Shown piece by piece: positions 5,300 through 6,175 of a stretch of DNA of 6,175 nucleotides. This stretch comes from Actinomycetota bacterium. GTDB lineage: Bacteria > Actinomycetota > UBA4738 > HRBIN12. Below the pieces are notes generated by a model. That model saw only the letters and a list, made by a program, of their open reading frames with translations, was not told the DNA's origin and made no database searches. A program made the translations under genes and the position numbers. Within the stretch, counting starts at the first letter, position 1. Each line of letters opens with the position of its first letter. The stretch spans positions 1 to 6,175 of the forward strand of contig VAYF01000004.1 of the NCBI GenBank assembly GCA_005883885.1. The letters run 5' to 3'.

Positions 5300-6175
5300 A
5301 CCTGGCGACGCAGGCCGATCCTCGGATCCGGGACGGACTGCGCGAGTCGCTCTGGGCGTTCGGGGGGGCTCGACTGCTGCTGTTCGTGATCTCGGTCGCG
5401 GGCGGGGGTACCCTCGCGCTGCCGCCCGGCCAACCGCCGACCGATGCCGGATTCCCGGCTCCGAACCTGCTCCCCGGGTGGCACATGCTGTTCACGGCGA
5501 CCCAGCGGCAGGACGCGGCGTGGTTCTTGCGGATCGCGACCACCGGGTACGCGCCGGGAGACGGAAGCGCTGCTTTCTTCCCGCTGTACCCCTTGACCGT
5601 GAGGCTCGTGGGAGCCCTCCCGGGGATCGGACCGCTCGGCGCCGCACTGATCGTGTCCAACGCCGCATTCCTCGGCGCCCTCATCATGGTCCACGCGCTG
5701 ACGAGGTTGGAGCTCGGGCGGGAGGCCGCGCGGCGGACCGTCCTTCTCGGCGCCTTCTTCCCGACCGCGTTCTTCCTGCTCGCCCCGTACACCGAACCGC
5801 TGTTCCTCTTGCTGTCGATCAGCGCGTTCTGGTTCGCCAGGCGCGATCGATGGCTGTTGGCGATGCTGGCGGGAGCCGGTGCGGCGGCGACCCGCAACCT
5901 CGGTGCCCTGCTTGTCGTCGCGCTTGCGCTCGAGGCGCTCAGCCAGTGGCGGCGCGGCCGGCTGTTGCTCCCGCGACTGGGCGCCGCGTTCGGGGTGGCG
6001 CTCGGGCCCCTTTCCTACTTCGTCTTCTGGCAGATCCGGTTCGGGGAGTTCTGGGCGCCGCTCGACGCCCAACGCAACTGGCAGCGCGAGCCCACGTTCC
6101 CGCTCACCGCCGTGTGGCACGCGCTCACACTCACCTGGCGGTATCAGACCTGGTGGCTGATCGACGTGATCGTCG
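5296..6175 (+). CDS. PIG-V family-like mannosyltransferase (C-terminus beyond window)
   Basis: Starting at the GTG at 5296, which overlaps the previous stop as GTGA, the frame is open for 293 codons to the window end. A possible ribosome site GAGGCGGG (5281-5288) lies about seven bases upstream. The protein is polytopic (helices near 20-39, 113-135, 147-165, 166-181, 186-213, 227-248). Its motif order resembles the bacterial PIG-V (GPI18) mannosyltransferases: QRQDAAWFLRIATTGYAP (70-87), where D73 is the probable catalytic aspartate of the GT-C fold; AAFFPLYPL (92-100); FFPTAFFLLAPYTEPLFLLL (154-173); and a GAGAAATRNLGALL helix (192-205) ahead of ALEAL. In eukaryotes PIG-V adds the second mannose to GPI anchors. 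Bacterial homologues are thought to transfer sugars from polyprenyl-phosphate donors onto envelope glycans or proteins. Coupling to the GT87 gene suggests one shared pathway (inference). Specificity cannot be read from the sequence. Confidence 0.83.
   Translation, partial: MNLATQADPRIRDGLRESLWAFGGARLLLFVISVAGGGTLALPPGQPPTDAGFPAPNLLPGWHMLFTATQRQDAAWFLRIATTGYAPGDGSAAFFPLYPLTVRLVGALPGIGPLGAALIVSNAAFLGALIMVHALTRLELGREAARRTVLLGAFFPTAFFLLAPYTEPLFLLLSISAFWFARRDRWLLAMLAGAGAAATRNLGALLVVALALEALSQWRRGRLLLPRLGAAFGVALGPLSYFVFWQIRFGEFWAPLDAQRNWQREPTFPLTAVWHALTLTWRYQTWWLIDVIV

Noticed and set aside
4980..6120. Minus-strand open frames antisense to the two glycosyltransferases
   Set aside because: The products are rich in Arg, Ser, Pro, Glu and Gly with no motif, while the plus-strand frames have clear membrane and catalytic motifs.

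Overview
This window is very G+C-rich. Nearly every codon in the real frames ends in G or C, GTG starts are common, and neighbouring genes are packed with 4-base GTGA stop/start overlaps. The content is a menaquinone methyltransferase, an isochorismate synthase, two MerR-type regulators and two polyprenol-sugar type membrane glycosyltransferases. Together with one promoter that looks leaderless, this suggests an Actinomycetota-like bacterium, perhaps an uncultured lineage. That is inference; no rRNA or other phylogenetic marker is present.

Layout. (1) Bases 1-231, minus strand: the N-terminal 77 residues of a MerR-family regulator, cut by the window edge. (2) Bases 299-1315, plus strand, divergent from it: a compact membrane permease resembling the ArsB/NhaD (ion transporter) superfamily, with a strong Shine-Dalgarno. 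(3) Bases 1362-3978, minus strand: a tight three-gene operon in the order merR-like regulator, then menG (ubiE-type methyltransferase), then menF (isochorismate synthase), each junction joined by a GTGA overlap. (4) Bases 4058-6175, plus strand, divergent from the operon: a GT87-type membrane glycosyltransferase followed, again through a GTGA overlap, by a PIG-V-type mannosyltransferase that runs off the window end.

How the genes fit together. MenF makes isochorismate from chorismate, the first committed step of the classical menaquinone pathway. MenG methylates demethylmenaquinone, the last step. The operon therefore holds the first and last enzymes of quinone synthesis, translationally coupled behind a tandem-domain MerR-like protein. 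Upstream of that regulator is a perfect 14-bp palindrome lying inside a putative 19-bp promoter spacer, the usual MerR arrangement, so autoregulation is plausible. The first MerR gene and the ArsB-like permease form a separate divergent regulator/transporter pair. The two membrane glycosyltransferases probably act on lipid-linked sugars at the outer face of the membrane and may serve one envelope glycan pathway.

No tRNA, rRNA, CRISPR array, insertion sequence or other mobile element was seen. No gene-free stretch exceeds about 80 bases. Nothing here is clearly an undescribed system. The most interesting points are the regulator-quinone operon with its palindrome and the compact permease with a dedicated MerR regulator.
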